Source: Lutraria lutraria (taxonomy: Eukaryota; Mollusca; Bivalvia; Venerida; Mactridae). From it: a stretch of DNA of 64,000 nucleotides. The stretch is taken from the NCBI GenBank assembly GCA_964023205.1, contig OZ026833.1, positions 39,029,137 to 39,093,136 of the forward strand. The letters run 5' to 3'. Below, in pieces: positions 10,645 to 22,423 of the stretch. The position numbers were made by a program, and so were the translations under genes. The notes under the pieces are model-generated. The model saw only the letters and a program-made list of their open reading frames with translations. It was not told the origin of the DNA and made no database searches. How positions within the stretch are numbered: the first letter of the stretch is position 1; every line of letters starts with the position of its first letter.

Positions 10645-12548
10645 TCGAAGCTGGTCCTGACCTTATCAAATCTCTTATTCTTCGAGAGCTGATGTTGTTT
10701 GTCTTATTTTCCAAAAGTCTCTTTCTACAGGAAATCTTCCACCAGACTGGACGAAAGCTAATGTGGCTCCTCTATATAAAAAGGGTGATACCAGCAACCC
10801 AGCAAATTATAGACCTATTTCCCTGACTTGTATTCTCTGCAAGCTTCTTGAGCATATTGTCTCATCTAAGTTCTAACCTTTCTTCTCACTTCACCAGACA
10901 AAACATCCTTTATGATTTACAACACGGATTCAGGGATAGACGTTCCTGTGAAACTCAACTGATTGAACTCACAAAATCACTCAGTGAGGGTAAACAAACT
11001 GATCTTATCCTTCTGGACTTTTCAAAAGCCTTTGATAAGGTAAACCATCTTGAACTTCTATATAAGCTTCAAGAGCATGGTGTTTCTCCACAGATTGTTA
11101 ACTGGGTAAAATCCTTTCTTATTGGTCGTCAGGGCTCGACACTAACACTGGTCCGAGACCAGTGGTTTTTGTGCAGGACCAGTAACTCATGGAATTTGAA
11201 TGGTCCAATGGACCACTGAAAATTCTGGGAGGAATATCAATATATTACTTAAATACTTTAAATAAACATATAACATATTATTTGGTGGAAGGACCACCTG
11301 AAATTCAGTTGGACCAGCAGGTGTCAAAAGCTGGTGGTCCTTTAGGCCACCATGAAAAATAAGTTAGTGTCGAGCCCTGGTCGTTCTCAAACAGTTGTGC
11401 TGGATGGTGTTAGCTCTGATGAAGTTCCAGTTACATCTGGCGTTCCTCAAGGCTCTGTACTTGGACCTCTTCTTTTTCTTCTTTACATCAATGATCTCCC
11501 TTGTAATGTTACCTCTCAGGTGCGACTTTTCGCTGATGACACAGCAGTTTATATTACCATCAACTCTGTCCTAAGACTGTGAAACACTCCAATGTGATCT
11601 CCAAAATTTAGAAAAATGGGAAGAACTGTGGGATATGGAGTTCAACCCCAGCAAATGTCAGGTTTTACACGTCTCAAGAAACAGAAAACCCATAACTCAT
11701 AAATATAAACTTCACGGTGAAACGCTAAAGCCAGTGGCAAATGCAAAATATCTAGGGGTGAACATCTCTAATGATCTTACTTGGAATAACCATATCAATA
11801 AAGTCTGCTCAACAGGTAACAAAACACTGGGATTCATTCGTAGAAATATTATTACCAAAAATGAACATGTAAAAACTTTGGCTTATAAAACCCTTGTCCG
11901 TCCACAGCTAGAATATGCTTCAACTGTTTGGTCACCTCACACTAAAAAGAACATTAATAACCTTGAGATGGTGCAGCGCCATGCTATACGCTGGGTAAAA
12001 AATGACTACTCTAGTTACTCAAGTGTCTCTAAAATACAACAAAGTTTGGGGTGGAGATCTCTTGAACACCGTAGGAATGACACAAGGCTATTCATGTGTT
12101 ATAAAATTTATCATAAATTGGTCGCTTTACAACTCACACAATATTTACAACCTCCAGTTAGAGTTACTAGACTTATGCACCCTTACTGTCTCCGCCAGGT
12201 TCACGTAGGCACAGACTACTTCAAGTTCTCTTTTTATCCGTATACTACTGTCCTGTGGAACGGCCTACCTCCATATATTGCTGTCATGCCTAGCCTTGAT
12301 TGTTTCAAGCAGGCAGTTTCAAAACTGAATTATTAGATCAGCAAAGGATGTTTTTAACACTTTTTAAACCTCTTCTCTTCAGAGCTAACACAGTTAATGT
12401 ACTTTTTGCTTTTACTACTCACATTCTCACTAATTACTTGGAACTTTCCTTGTAGTTATTTTATTTTCTCTCTTCACTAATCATGGCACACACCCCTGTC
12501 CATAACACTCGAAATAGGAGTGTGACAGTATTGATAGATAGATAGATA
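10645..12548 (+). pseudogene. Broken LINE reverse transcriptase (CR1/Jockey-like)
   Basis: A 5'-truncated non-LTR retrotransposon. In order one sees the AGPDLIKS region, a YRPISL motif, QHGFRDRRSCETQL, the palm motif [25 protein letters not shown], the catalytic box FADD (near 11532), a thumb region, and the C-terminal VWSPH and LWNGLPPY motifs typical of CR1/L2/Jockey-type elements. Frameshifts occur near 10690 and 10865 and again near 11570, and a 250-bp MITE splits the domain at 11130-11379. The last clear codon is near 12336. The body ends in a GATA microsatellite (12532-12548), as CR1/L2 tails do. It directly abuts the tandem repeat that follows, suggesting insertion into it. Confidence 0.85.
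11123..11384. mobile_element. 250-bp MITE inside the LINE reverse transcriptase
   Basis: The element at 11130-11379 has perfect 17-bp inverted ends (CAGGGCTCGACACTAAC). GTCGT borders both sides; if the terminal TG is counted as target, the duplication is 7 bp, TGGTCGT. Cutting it out restores the reading frame across the RT fingers/palm region, which confirms the borders. CAGGG...CCCTG ends suggest a hAT relative, although hAT duplications are normally 8 bp. The interior has several GGACC inverted pairs. Confidence 0.85.
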
Positions 12549-13675
12549 AACTAGGTCGCTAGGTCAAATCTTATGAAAAACCATGTTAACACTGTAAATT
12601 TCACAGTTATTATTGGATCTTCACCAAACTTTGTCAAATCGTTTGTTTTAATGATATAACGGTCAATTATAAATATGGGTCATCTGGGGTCAATAACTAG
12701 GTCACCAGGTCAAATCTTAGGAAAACTTTGTTAACACTGTAGATGTCACAGTTTTAATTGGATATTCACCAAACCTTGTCAGAATGTTTGCCTCAATGAT
12801 ATGTGGGTCAAGGTTGAACATGGGTCAGCCGGGGTCAAAAACTGGGTCACCAGGTCAAATCTTAGGTAAACATCTTGTAAAAGCTCTAAATGTCATGGTT
12901 TTAATTTGATATTGGCCAAACCTTGTCAGATTGTTTGTCTTAATGATATTAAGGACAAGTTCAAATATGGGTCACCTAGGGTCAAAAACCAGGTCACAAG
13001 GTCAAATCTTAGGAAAACCTTATTAACACTGTAGATGTCACAGTTTTAATTGGATATTCACCAAACCTTGTCAGAATGTTTGCCTCAATGATATGTGGGT
13101 CAAGGTTGAACATGGGTCAGCCGGGGTCAAAAACTGGGTCACCAGGTCAAATCTTAGGTAAACATCTTGTAAAAGCTCTAAATGTCATGGTTTTAATTTG
13201 ATATTGGCCAAACCTTGTCAGATTGTTTGTCTTAATGATATTAAGGACAAGTTCAAATATGGGTCACCTAGGGTCAAAAACCAGGTCACAAGGTCAAATC
13301 TTAGGAAAACCTTATTAACACTGTAGATGTCAAATTTTGATCGTATCTTCACCAAACCTAGTCAGAATGTTTGTCTTAATGATATGTAAGACAAATTGGA
13401 ACATAGGTCGTCTGGGGTCAAAAACTAGGTCACGAGGTCAAATCTTAGGAATACCTTGTCTATGCTGTAGTTTTCATGGTTTTAATTAGATCTTCACCTA
13501 ATTTTGTCAGAAAGTTTGTCATATAATATAAATATATTTATTATTTTATATGTTGGAAAAGTTCTAACATGGGTCATCTGGGGTCAAAAACTAGGTCACC
13601 GGTTCAAAACAATGTTTTAATGAGTGAACAATGATTGTCATGTGAGCGATATAGGGCCATCTTGGCCCTCTTGTT
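12549..13675 (+). repeat. Helitron-like repeat, 5'-truncated, with 146-bp internal tandem units
   Basis: The motif CAAATCTTAGG recurs at 12711, 12856, 13003, 13148, 13295 and 13439, a period of 144-147 bases. Adjacent units alternate in type, and the 292-bp dimer is present twice almost without change (about 12.72-13.01 and 13.01-13.30 kb). The 3' end is a short palindrome around GGGCCATCTTGGCCC followed by TCTTGTTT. It is homologous to 23.61-24.25 kb, where the dimer occurs once. The 5' part is missing where the LINE joins. Confidence 0.8.
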
Positions 13676-13759
13676 TCAGGACCCATATTAATTTTGGTCG
13701 ACTTATACGGTAATTGTTCCGCGATCTTATCAATTTTATTCTTTTTTTTCAATAGATCG

Positions 13760-13920
13760 TGTCGCCACCGTGTTGTCACCATAATATGTGTTGTCACCGT
13801 GGATCACGGTGGCAATGGTCACCGTGGCCGTCCACCGTAATTTAAAGATCTGGGTGGATTCACGGTGGCAAATTTTGCGTTGTCACCCAGAGTCGTCGCC
13901 ACCGTGACGGGTGGAAAAAA
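13760..13920. repeat. Cluster of CCACCGTG / CACGGTGG motifs
   Basis: Within 160 bases the motif CACCGTG and its complement occur about ten times in both orientations, alternating with GTTGTCACC. It could be the subterminal part of an unknown transposon or a clustered protein-binding site. No terminal pair was identified. Confidence 0.5.
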
Positions 13921-14605
13921 GGAAACCCACCTTGCGTGTACTGTACTGTGATATATAGTGTACTATCGCATTCTTAGTGTCTTTAAAGTTTAAGCGGCGA
14001 CTGAGGTATAAGTCACCTCTGTGACAAAGTTCAAGGTATTTACATCAATATTCCATAAAATCTAATGTTAAAATAAAATGTGGTTTAAACTTCAAAAAAT
14101 GCCTAAAGTTAAATTACTGTGAAAAAATAACACCATCATATTTCCTGGGTAACTTACTGAAGATCTAGTCAAATCTATATTATAACTTTTGATAAAAAAA
14201 AAATTTCATCCCAGAGTTTGACAGGCCTTTGAAGTTAAACCCAGTGGCCACATTAGATGTTAATCAGTGCAATTATCAAGAGTCTTGGGGAGTAAGTCCC
14301 AGAACAGTATGGGTCCTTAGATATCATCAAAAACATGTGTCACCAAAAGTTTTATGGTCATACATTGTTTATTGCAGCTGAAAAGTATGACACTTTTCAA
14401 GATTAATATATACCATCAGATAAGATCAAATAAAGATAAATCAATTGTTCATTATGATAAAACATGAGTTTGTAAAAAAGTATTGCCAAATATAACATGA
14501 AGTTTACATGAAAAACAAGATAAAACAAGAAATTATTAATTTGTGTCCTCAATTATAAGCTTAATATTTGCCTAACAACAATACTTCTTATATCAAAAGA
14601 ATGAT

Positions 14606-14665
14606 AAGGCCAAAAAGAAATTTGTGTGTTTAGGATAACGGTCTGAAAAAGTTAGGTAGGGTAGG

Positions 14666-14697
<32 letters not shown>

Positions 14698-14698
14698 G
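14606..14698 (-). repeat. Short dispersed repeat with long homopolymer
   Basis: GGCCAAAAAG, TGTGTGTTTAGG and GTTAGGTAGGGTAGG followed by about 34 T. Same family as 16470-16560, 17136-17236 and 18540-18602. Confidence 0.5.
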
Positions 14699-15080
14699 AC
14701 AGCAGCGAAACCAGTCACAAGTTTGTGACTTAAGACAGAAATTAAGGCTATACAAGTTGACAGTCGCCTCACCTTAATAAATAATATAAAAGTGTATGCA
14801 AACACCAGATAATTATTATATTCAATATAGCAGAATGAAAAAAATTCAAGTAAACAAAATCGCAGTCACTTATTAACTGCTACATCATTAAATTGTGACA
14901 GTGACAGTATTTATGTTAGGTCGCTGTCACATAACCAGTACTTGTGGCTTAATCAGTGAGGTGATTGCTTGAGTATATCAAGTCATGCCATATCACATTT
15001 TAGCCCAGTCGAGCTACCAGTTATGAAATTTCACTAAACCCGAATCTAATTTCACTAGCCCAAACTAAAATGCTGAAAAT

Positions 15081-15192
15081 TAAATTAAGTTTGTTTGGAG
15101 TTTAGCACTGGGTAGGTAGGTAGAGATTTGAAAAAACAACAACATTTCCATGAGTAGGTCGGTGCCCTCCAAGCATATTTATTTTTATTCTC
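15081..15192. mobile_element. Degenerate MITE copy
   Basis: The left end AAGTTTGTTTGGAG and the interior ACTGGGTAGG...GTAGAGATTT match the reverse complement of the better-preserved element at 51563-51725. The right end is decayed. Confidence 0.5.
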
Positions 15193-16469
15193 AGCCGTAT
15201 GTCTAAAGTGTGAAAAGACAACATCAAACTATAACAATTAACAAAGCAAATTCTCTCCTCTAATTTATTCCTAGTGCTCTCAAGATAACGTACGAAAGGT
15301 ATATTTTACGACAATCAAGAAGAACTAGCTTAAAATGAAGTGTTAGTCTGCACAAAAGTGAAATTTGAACAATAGTCTAAGGACCATCATGCACCACAAG
15401 TGGACTAGAAAACTGGGATGCTCACAACAATATCAACTTATCCGAATCCTGACCATCAACTTAACCTCTGTACAATTTGATATGATTAGTCTAGATGTAG
15501 TCAAAATTATTTAGTATTAATACTATTATCTTAACTGTTTTGAATCTATTTAAGCTTGGATTAATATAGAATCAAAGCATATATCAGTATTTGCTAGTTG
15601 TTTGGCAGGAAAGGAGAACAATCTCTCAAAATAAAGATTATGACTTCAATTTTTTGGCCACTCACATGTTTAATTTAAGCCAAAACTGTATATATATCTA
15701 ATTCATTATTGCTGCATTATTTATATTATTATAATTAACTTATGAATTTGGAATAATAATCCAATATACAATTAAACTGAATTATGATGTGTCACATGAT
15801 TAAGGATCAAAGATAAGACACAACAATTAGAAAAGATTTTCATTAAATACGCATAAAAGAAGTACAGTTTCACTATGTTATATCCGAAATGTGCCATCCG
15901 AAATTCGTCCACTACATCCTATGAAAAAATGACCATTCTTGAAAATTAACGGGTCTTCGTTATTCTGTTGGTCATTATGCTTAATGCAATATGATATAGT
16001 GGAAAAAATTCTATGTATACTATCAAAATTTGCGATTATTCATGAAAATGTTTTGCGATTTTCGGAAAATACGCATGGACCAAAACTTTATAGAAACGAA
16101 GTACTCACGAAGATGTATCCAAAATTAATTGGATCAAATTGCTAGCTGCATTATAAATCATAACTTGGGTCAATCAAAATTGGAGACTAGATTATTATGT
16201 AAACATTTTCGTGTTGAAGCATTCAGTGAAATTGACCTGTGCAGTGTTTATTGAGCATTTAAGTGCACCTATTTCGGACGATAACTGATTTCGGATACGG
16301 AAAATGCTCTCGACCGATTGGGCTTCCAACTTGGATTTTTCACTTGTCTGAGTTAAAAATCACTCGATTTTGTTGCCAGTCGAGTGTGTTACATCGAAGA
16401 CTGTTCTAATTTGAGTTATTTCCCTTTGATAGCTTTTTTAAATACGAATAAAATTATTGTTTTGGGAAC

Positions 16470-16560
16470 GTTAAAAAACGTTAGGGTCGGCGCCTTTCGG
16501 CTAGGTAGGGTCAGGTTACCCGAAACACACAATTTTTTTTTTGGCCTAATCTAAAATGCA
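16470..16560 (+). repeat. Short dispersed repeat
   Basis: AGGGTCGGCGCC, TAGGTAGGGTCAGGTTACCCG and a run of T before GGCC, the inverse orientation of the copy at 17136. Confidence 0.45.
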
Positions 16561-17037
16561 AAATATCTTACTTAAAACAAAATTGATAAGTTCATTATTT
16601 AGTGCTATAATTAAGTGATGAATCGAACAGGTGTCAAATCAGTGTCATAAAGATCGGTCTTTGACTTCCCCGTAATATCAATACAGCCAACAAATTTGCT
16701 TCTTTCTCTGCGAAATAGCATTTGCATTAACTTTCATCCGCCATGAAACTCAACAGCTTCGCAAGATCTCGTATGACATCATTCGCGCGAACCGCTTTAA
16801 TAGAAAACATGACATGTGTATATACATGATGGTTGGGGATTTTTTTCCGTATTTGTTTATTTCTTTTTTAAGTAAATACATTGAACAAAGAGTAATAAAA
16901 GTTACAAGTATTGATGGGTTATTTATTGGTCCTCCAGAAGTCTTTTTAAAACAAATAAGACATTTGTAAACAGATGCTGCAGGTGACAAATGGTATTGCT
17001 AATGCTATCTTACCTGTTCGCGCGGACGACTCATGTG

Positions 17038-17071
17038 GTCACGTGACTAAACAATATGGCAAGATGGCGGC
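17038..17071 (+). promoter_or_regulatory. E-box palindrome and YY1-type motif
   Basis: GTCACGTGAC (17038-17047) is a 10-base palindromic E-box. CAAGATGGCGGC (17060-17071) matches the YY1 consensus exactly. An ATG at 17056 opens a short frame (MARWRHSGEIIDLPEFLR). This arrangement is typical of a metazoan promoter/start region, but no following gene could be traced. Confidence 0.35.
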
Positions 17072-17135
17072 ATAGTGGTGAAATTATAGACCTACCTGAA
17101 TTTCTTAGGTTGTTTTATGTGTAAAACTAGGTTTA

Positions 17136-17236
17136 GGCTAAAAAAAAAATATGTGTGGTTCAGGTAACATTTGTCAAAAAAATAGGGTATGTAGGTAGGC
17201 TTTTCTTTTTTTTTTTTTTTTTTTTTTTTTTTTGGT
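17136..17236 (-). repeat. Short dispersed repeat with poly-T
   Basis: AGGC plus an A run, ATGTGTGGTTCAGGTAAC, then AATAGGGTATGTAGGTAGGC and a long T run. This is the best copy of a four-member family in the window (others at 14606, 16470 and 18540). It may be the tail part of a SINE, since a tRNA-like segment follows directly. Confidence 0.5.
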
Positions 17237-17275
17237 GGGGGGCAAGTGGTGTTATACAGACAGAACAGTTGTGAG

Positions 17276-17352
17276 ATATGTGGTCTAGTGGTCAAGACAT
17301 AATCCCTTCTAAGGATTGAAACCAAGGTTTGAATCCTTGTCCTGGAAAGGCG
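17276..17352 (+). mobile_element. tRNA-derived SINE head or tRNA pseudogene
   Basis: TGGTCTAGTGGTCAAGAC resembles an A box and GGTTTGAATCC a B box, with spacing close to that of a tRNA. The acceptor stem does not pair well, so this is a SINE promoter and not a functional tRNA. Confidence 0.5.
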
Positions 17353-18094
17353 CTTCATACTGCAATGCCACTAAATTTGCATTTGTCGTTCAGTTTTTTT
17401 AGAAATTCTAAAATGGGACTATTCAAGAAACAACCTGAAAAATGAATCTGAAAATTATGCATATGAAATGTATTGACTAGAAGGGCCTTGTGTACTTATC
17501 TTTAATAATTTTGCTCTACATTTAAAATAAACAGTAGCCAAAACTTGTCAGCCTTCTATGCTTTTTATTAATACCCTCACTTTTTCCCATATTTCCTTTG
17601 CACAACTGGTGTTTTGCTCATCAGTTTACAATCATCACATAAGGGCATAGCCCTACTAATTCGGCTTTTTGGTTGGCCGATTTTCGTGAACGAATTCCGA
17701 AGGGCCATCCTCTCAGCCTTACAAACATCTGCATATTTATGTGCGGAAATTCAAATTACGTCAAAATTCTTCAATAACAGGTATAACTTACTTAATTCAA
17801 TAGAAATAACAGTAATCTGCATGAATGTGCTTTAAAAATTCTGTGTTAAATGTCAAATTTTAAATATTAAACTTAAAATTTTACGTTGCGTGAAAAAAAC
17901 GGTACAAACGTACTTTAGCCACATCTAGTTCCACTCCGTATACAACTACCGTCAGACAGTTTAATTCTAAATCGATCTTTACCTAAAATTAACGAAAGTT
18001 GATTTAAGTTTAACTTGCCAATGTTTCGTTGACATGCCAGCTTATTTAAACTTGTACTTAAAATATTTGCAACGCGAATTTTTGAGAATAGGCG
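17353..18094. other. Stretch without a supported gene
   Basis: No recognised repeat or exon on the plus strand. On the minus strand an ATG frame beginning at 18127 and ending at a possible donor near 17981 has a basic, mitochondrial-leader-like sequence, but it overlaps the plus-strand candidate exon and leads nowhere. Confidence 0.35.
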
Positions 18095-19922
18095 ATGTTT
18101 ACCATGACACCGGCATTTAACCGCCATTACGCTGGTTTCGTTTTCAGTTCGGAAATAGTGGGGAGAAACAAATCATTAATGCAGCTTTATGATAAAGTAT
18201 GTTGGAATAATTTATACTCCTATGAGTATAGAAACGTGTTTTCTACTTACCGAACGGTTCACTTTGGTCACAGACATTGTAGTTATTGTGCCCAACAGGT
18301 TTTAATTGGGGATTTTCCGCACACAAAAATAAGACTGTGCGGGACGGGGCCAAGTCGGAAAAGTATCTCGTCGTCACAAACGGTCAAATTAGTTGGACTA
18401 GCTGCCAAATTGCGCGATCGTTATCAATAGACGCTTTCTTGTTCTTCAAAGCGTTTCCGTTTGTACTCAATATTTTTCGGTCCAGACTCGTTCATACTGT
18501 ACATCCGTAATTTTTTTTCATTCCAAAAATCGATAAAAAGTCGTAAAAAAATAGGGTCGGTCGGGTTACCTGAACCACACATATTTTTTTTTTCAGCCTT
18601 ATCTCTTCGATACTTTCCATATAAAAAGATTATATATTTTTCTGTCGGGATATACTTCAATTTACCCCATTGGATATTGGATAAACCAATACGAGCGTGT
18701 CAGATTCCTGGCACGATTATTGGTAAGCTTTCCTTATGGCATTGTCTTCAGCGTACCTGTCCTATCACAGTGTAAACCGGGTATGCTGAAGACCTTAAGC
18801 TAGCTTTACTTTTGTGTTAAACAGTGTTAAACATTAAAAAAATACCGTGTAGTCCGTCAGCACGTTTTATCAACACACATTTTATGGAGATTGGAAAATA
18901 GAAGGATGATATTAACGCTTCTGAAGGATTTACATTTTTGTCCAAAAAAAGAAGTGTATGTGACTTGCATTTTTAAGTTAATGTAAGTTTTTAAGCCAAT
19001 TTAAAATGTTATTTGATTGTTTTAAAGTCCCATAAGCTTATAAATGTATCGGTCGTAATAGTTTCTATTTGTCCCATAACAGAGGAATCCGGTGTGTTTT
19101 CCTCACGTGTATTCTTTATAGCAAGAAAAAATGTTTCCGAAACCACTATCGTATTCAATGATATTGAAAAAAATACTATACTGTTTGGTATTAGAGATTT
19201 TAACTTAATTATCAATGTTCCAGGGTGATGATGTTCTACCATCCGACATAATCCAGAAAGATTTCAATGAATTTGAAGTTTGTCAACATTTCCTCAATGA
19301 AATATGCACCCTTCCTGTAAATGAGGTTAGTTATTTTAAGGTTGTATCATATGTATACCTAGGCCAAGATCAGTCATTTTTGTTCTTGACCAGTTCATCA
19401 TGACAAGGTTTTGCCTGTGTACTGCACCTTAAACTTATGGAAATACTCTGTCACTGTCTACAACCAAACTTCTCTAAAAAAGTAGCGTATTTATGAATTT
19501 ACAAAGTAAACCTCTGCAAACAGACAAATAGTGTTCATTGCGATTTACCCATTCATCATCATCATCAACCAGTTTTGATTCTACAGGCCGTGGATTTATT
19601 CTCATGACGAGGGTGCGGCCTGTCTGTCTGTCGAGAGCGAAGTCTTCCTCTCCATGCCTGGCGATTCAGTGGGTTGGTAGAGTCCATGTTCATTGGCCTC
19701 TTAAACTTTTCTCTTATGTGCATTGTAGAGATTTTATTATTCATTTGATTTTAAAACAGGCATGCAGACACAAACTTCTATAGCCCTTGAAACAACAACT
19801 ATTACTATTGTTTTTATAAATTTTTGTTATAAATGTTTTTCCCCAGACAGTCAGTTACACAGTGTTATTTTTTTTTCTAGGTAAACATCTGTCTAGATCA
19901 TATGGTCAGGTCAAATAGATAA
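18095..19922 (+). CDS. Candidate three-exon small protein, function unknown
   Basis: Exon 1, 18095-18196, begins MFTMTPAFNRHYAGFVF and ends in phase 0 at a GTATGT donor. Exon 2, 19225-19326, follows TTCCAG, encodes 34 residues containing DDVLPSDIIQKDFNEFEVCQ and ends at GTTAGT. Exon 3 starts at 19881 after TTTTTTTTCTAG and stops after 13 codons (ending HMVRSNR). All three are in phase 0, giving about 81 residues. The basic, hydrophobic start could be a mitochondrial leader. I do not recognise the family. The intron carries a dispersed repeat and a MITE fragment. Support is splice sites and phase only, so a chance join is possible. Confidence 0.35.
18540..18602 (+). repeat. Short dispersed repeat
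   Basis: AATAGGGTCGGTCGGGTTACC, ACCACACAT and a T run, the inverse of the copy at 17136. Confidence 0.5.
19022..19205 (+). mobile_element. Fragment of TTAA-flanked MITE
   Basis: Starts TTAA then AGTCCCATAAGC and shares its interior (ACAGAGGAA, TGTGTTTTCCTC, GCAAGAAAAAATGTTTCC) with the complete element at 47210-47590 on the other strand. The right end is missing. Confidence 0.6.
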
Positions 19923-20096
19923 AGAGGAGTGGAGACAAAGCCAAAGAAGAAGGTATTAATATAATTAAAAATTATTACTAAACCACTTGATAATGAGACA
20001 GTATCACTGAAAAATAAAAAATCTACTTTGGCATAACTCTATTTTTCATTCTTCATAATTCTATATTATTTAGTTATTTAACTGTACTTTTGTTTG

Positions 20097-20514
20097 AAAT
20101 CTATTAGGGCTGTGGGTCCGATTCAACACTTACGATCCACAAATCGAATCACGAATCTTTTGTTATCAAGTGACCCATCTAAAACTTCAAAATTGCAGTC
20201 CTGAAGACAGCTTAATTTAATTTCTTTTAGGAATAATGAAGTAAATCAATATAAATTGTTCTACGGCTTAAATCTATACGTACTCCCTTCCAGTTAATTG
20301 ATTTACAAGCATCATTATTTACTGAACCGGTTGGACATCTATTTATTCAGAGAAAAGGAATTTTTAAGAACAAAGAAAATATACTTTTAATTTGTTAAAA
20401 AACAAGATCGCGAACCACAAATCTTAGTAATGACGATTATTAATGTACTTGATTTTTCAATTTGATTTGTGGTTACCTGAGTACTCGGATACTCGTCACA
20501 GCCCTAAAATCTAT
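20097..20514. mobile_element. hAT-type MITE, 402 bp
   Basis: Body 20105-20506 has ends TAGGGCTGTG and CACAGCCCTA and a perfect 8-bp duplication AAATCTAT on both sides. End sequence and duplication length are diagnostic for the hAT superfamily. No coding capacity. Confidence 0.9.
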
Positions 20515-21290
20515 GACACATTGATTTCTTAGTAACGGCCCTTTTAGAGCAATTTTAGTTTCTTAGTGCTATTTAATATATTTTGTTGACAAGTTTCTCA
20601 AAGCCCCACTGCCTATAAATGATAAGGGGAAGACATACTGTCTTCAGAGACATTAAACCTTCACAGAAATTTGTCAAATAAAATATTGTTGAAGCAGCTT
20701 AAATCCAAACGTCAACCAAGCAAAGACTTAAGTTCACAAACACCAACACACATTCCTACACCTGTGTCAATTGATTGCAGAAAAAAGGTCAATGGAGAAG
20801 AAAAATCTATATTAAAATAAAAATAAAATGCTGCACACAAGTTATACTTGTGAATACTGTAAAAATGACTGTTTTCAATATGTTTATTGTTTGACATATT
20901 CTCTAGGCTGCAAAGACACTTAGTAATAAGGGACAAGTGCAGGAGCAAAACACAATACCAATCCAGGTAGAAATCTGCTTTGTTACAGTCACACCTTGTA
21001 GTTCCTCTGTTTTCATACTCCTCGCCCTACATCATTGTGATTAATTAGCAGTAGTCATTTAATATGTAGCCCTGTATGTCATTTAATATGTAGCCCTGTG
21101 TGTATCATTTGCAAAATGTATGGTAGAAAGTGAGTAAAATGACTAAAATGATTAGAATTTTTCAAACTGTAGATTGAGGCACCAATGTGTAAGATTAGTA
21201 ATTTAGGTGAATGTTAAATAGTTAAACTTTAAAGTATAATATTACTGCATACAAATATTTATAAAAATACTTTTCAATAGAGGTATTTAC
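20515..21290. other. Stretch without a recognised gene
   Basis: Only a tandem pair of about 24 bases (TCATTTAATATGTAGCCCTG, near 21057-21105) stands out. Confidence 0.4.
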
Positions 21291-21479
21291 ATGATCACTG
21301 TGTGGTAGCACTGTACGCAAAAAATCAACGGTGTTTACAAGATGGCGGACGGATATATGTTGTGAGGTAGGTGTCGTTTGTTTTTGGTTCAAACTTTTTA
21401 AATACGACGTCCTCTACACAATAGTATACATCAAATGAAAGAACTTTAAAACGGCAATCGGCGGCTAATAATCGTTTTT

Positions 21480-22423
21480 AGCTCACCAGAGCACGAATGT
21501 GCTCAGGGTGAGCTTTTGTGATCGCCCTGCGTCCATCGTGCGTCGTTACGATTTCGTGACGTCCATGTTTACTTAAAACAACATCTTCTCCTACACCGCT
21601 ATGCCGATTGCAACCAAACTTTGCTGGAATGATCCTTGGGTGGTCCCCTTTCAAAGTTGTTCAAAAAATTAAATTTCATTAAAAATTCTGGTTGCTATGG
21701 CAACAAATAGAGAAAACTTAAAAAATCTTCTTGTCTGAAACCACAGGGCCTAGAGCTGAGATATTTGGTATGTAGCATTGTCTAGTGGAACTCTACCAAG
21801 TTTGTTCAAATTATTGCCCTAGGGTCAAAATTGGCTCTGCCCTGGGGTTTATTCTTTTTTATATAGGAAGATTTAAAAAATCTTCTTCTCCGAAACCACA
21901 AGGCCTAGAGCTAAGATATTTGGTATGTAGCATTGTCTAGTGGACCTCTACCAAGTTTGTTCAAATTATTGCCCTAGGGTCAAAATTGGCCCCGCCCCGG
22001 GGGTCACTTGATTTATATAGACTTATATAGGAAAATTTAAAAAATCTTCTTCTCCGAAACCACTAGGCCTAGAGCTAAGATATTTGGTATGTAGCATTAT
22101 CTAGTGGACCTCTACCAAGTTTGTTCAAATTATTGCCCTAGGGTCAAAATTGGCTCTGCCCTGGGGTTTATTCTATTTTATATAGGAAAATTTAAAAAAT
22201 CTTCTTCTCCGAAACCACAAGGCCTAGAGCTAAGATATTTGGTATGTAGCTTTGTCTAATGGACCTCTTTTAAATCTGTTCATATAATGGCCATGGGATA
22301 AAAAACGGCCCAGATCGGTCACTTGATCTTACTCAGACTTGTATAGAAAACTTCAACAATGTTAATCTCCAAATGACCTTTTCTCCTGGTGAGCATTTAT
22401 AGGGCCATCATGGCCCTCTTGTT
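21480..22423 (+). mobile_element. Helitron-like element A, in the left arm
   Basis: Starts with a hairpin (AGCTCACC ... GGTGAGCT, 21480-21515), contains about four tandem units of roughly 158 bases (CGAAACCACAAGGCCTAGAG) and ends with a palindrome AGGGCCATCATGGCCCT followed by CTTGTT. The matching site in the other arm is empty and shows no target duplication. Terminal hairpins, internal tandem repeats and no duplication fit the non-autonomous Helentron/Helitron-like families of bivalves. Confidence 0.7.

Larger units (their letters stand above)
13921..16465. other. AT-rich stretch with minor repeats
   Basis: No gene is recognised. 13960-14030 contains a short sequence shared with 26340-26405 and 63905-63930 (core TAGTCACCTCTGTGACA), probably the end of a dispersed element. 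Confidence 0.4.

Noticed and set aside
17276..17352. Functional tRNA gene
   Set aside because: A- and B-box-like motifs are present but the acceptor and anticodon stems do not pair convincingly; a SINE head is more likely.
17915..18127. Minus-strand ORF with mitochondrial-leader-like start
   Set aside because: Overlaps the plus-strand candidate exon and no downstream exon fits; kept only as a remark.
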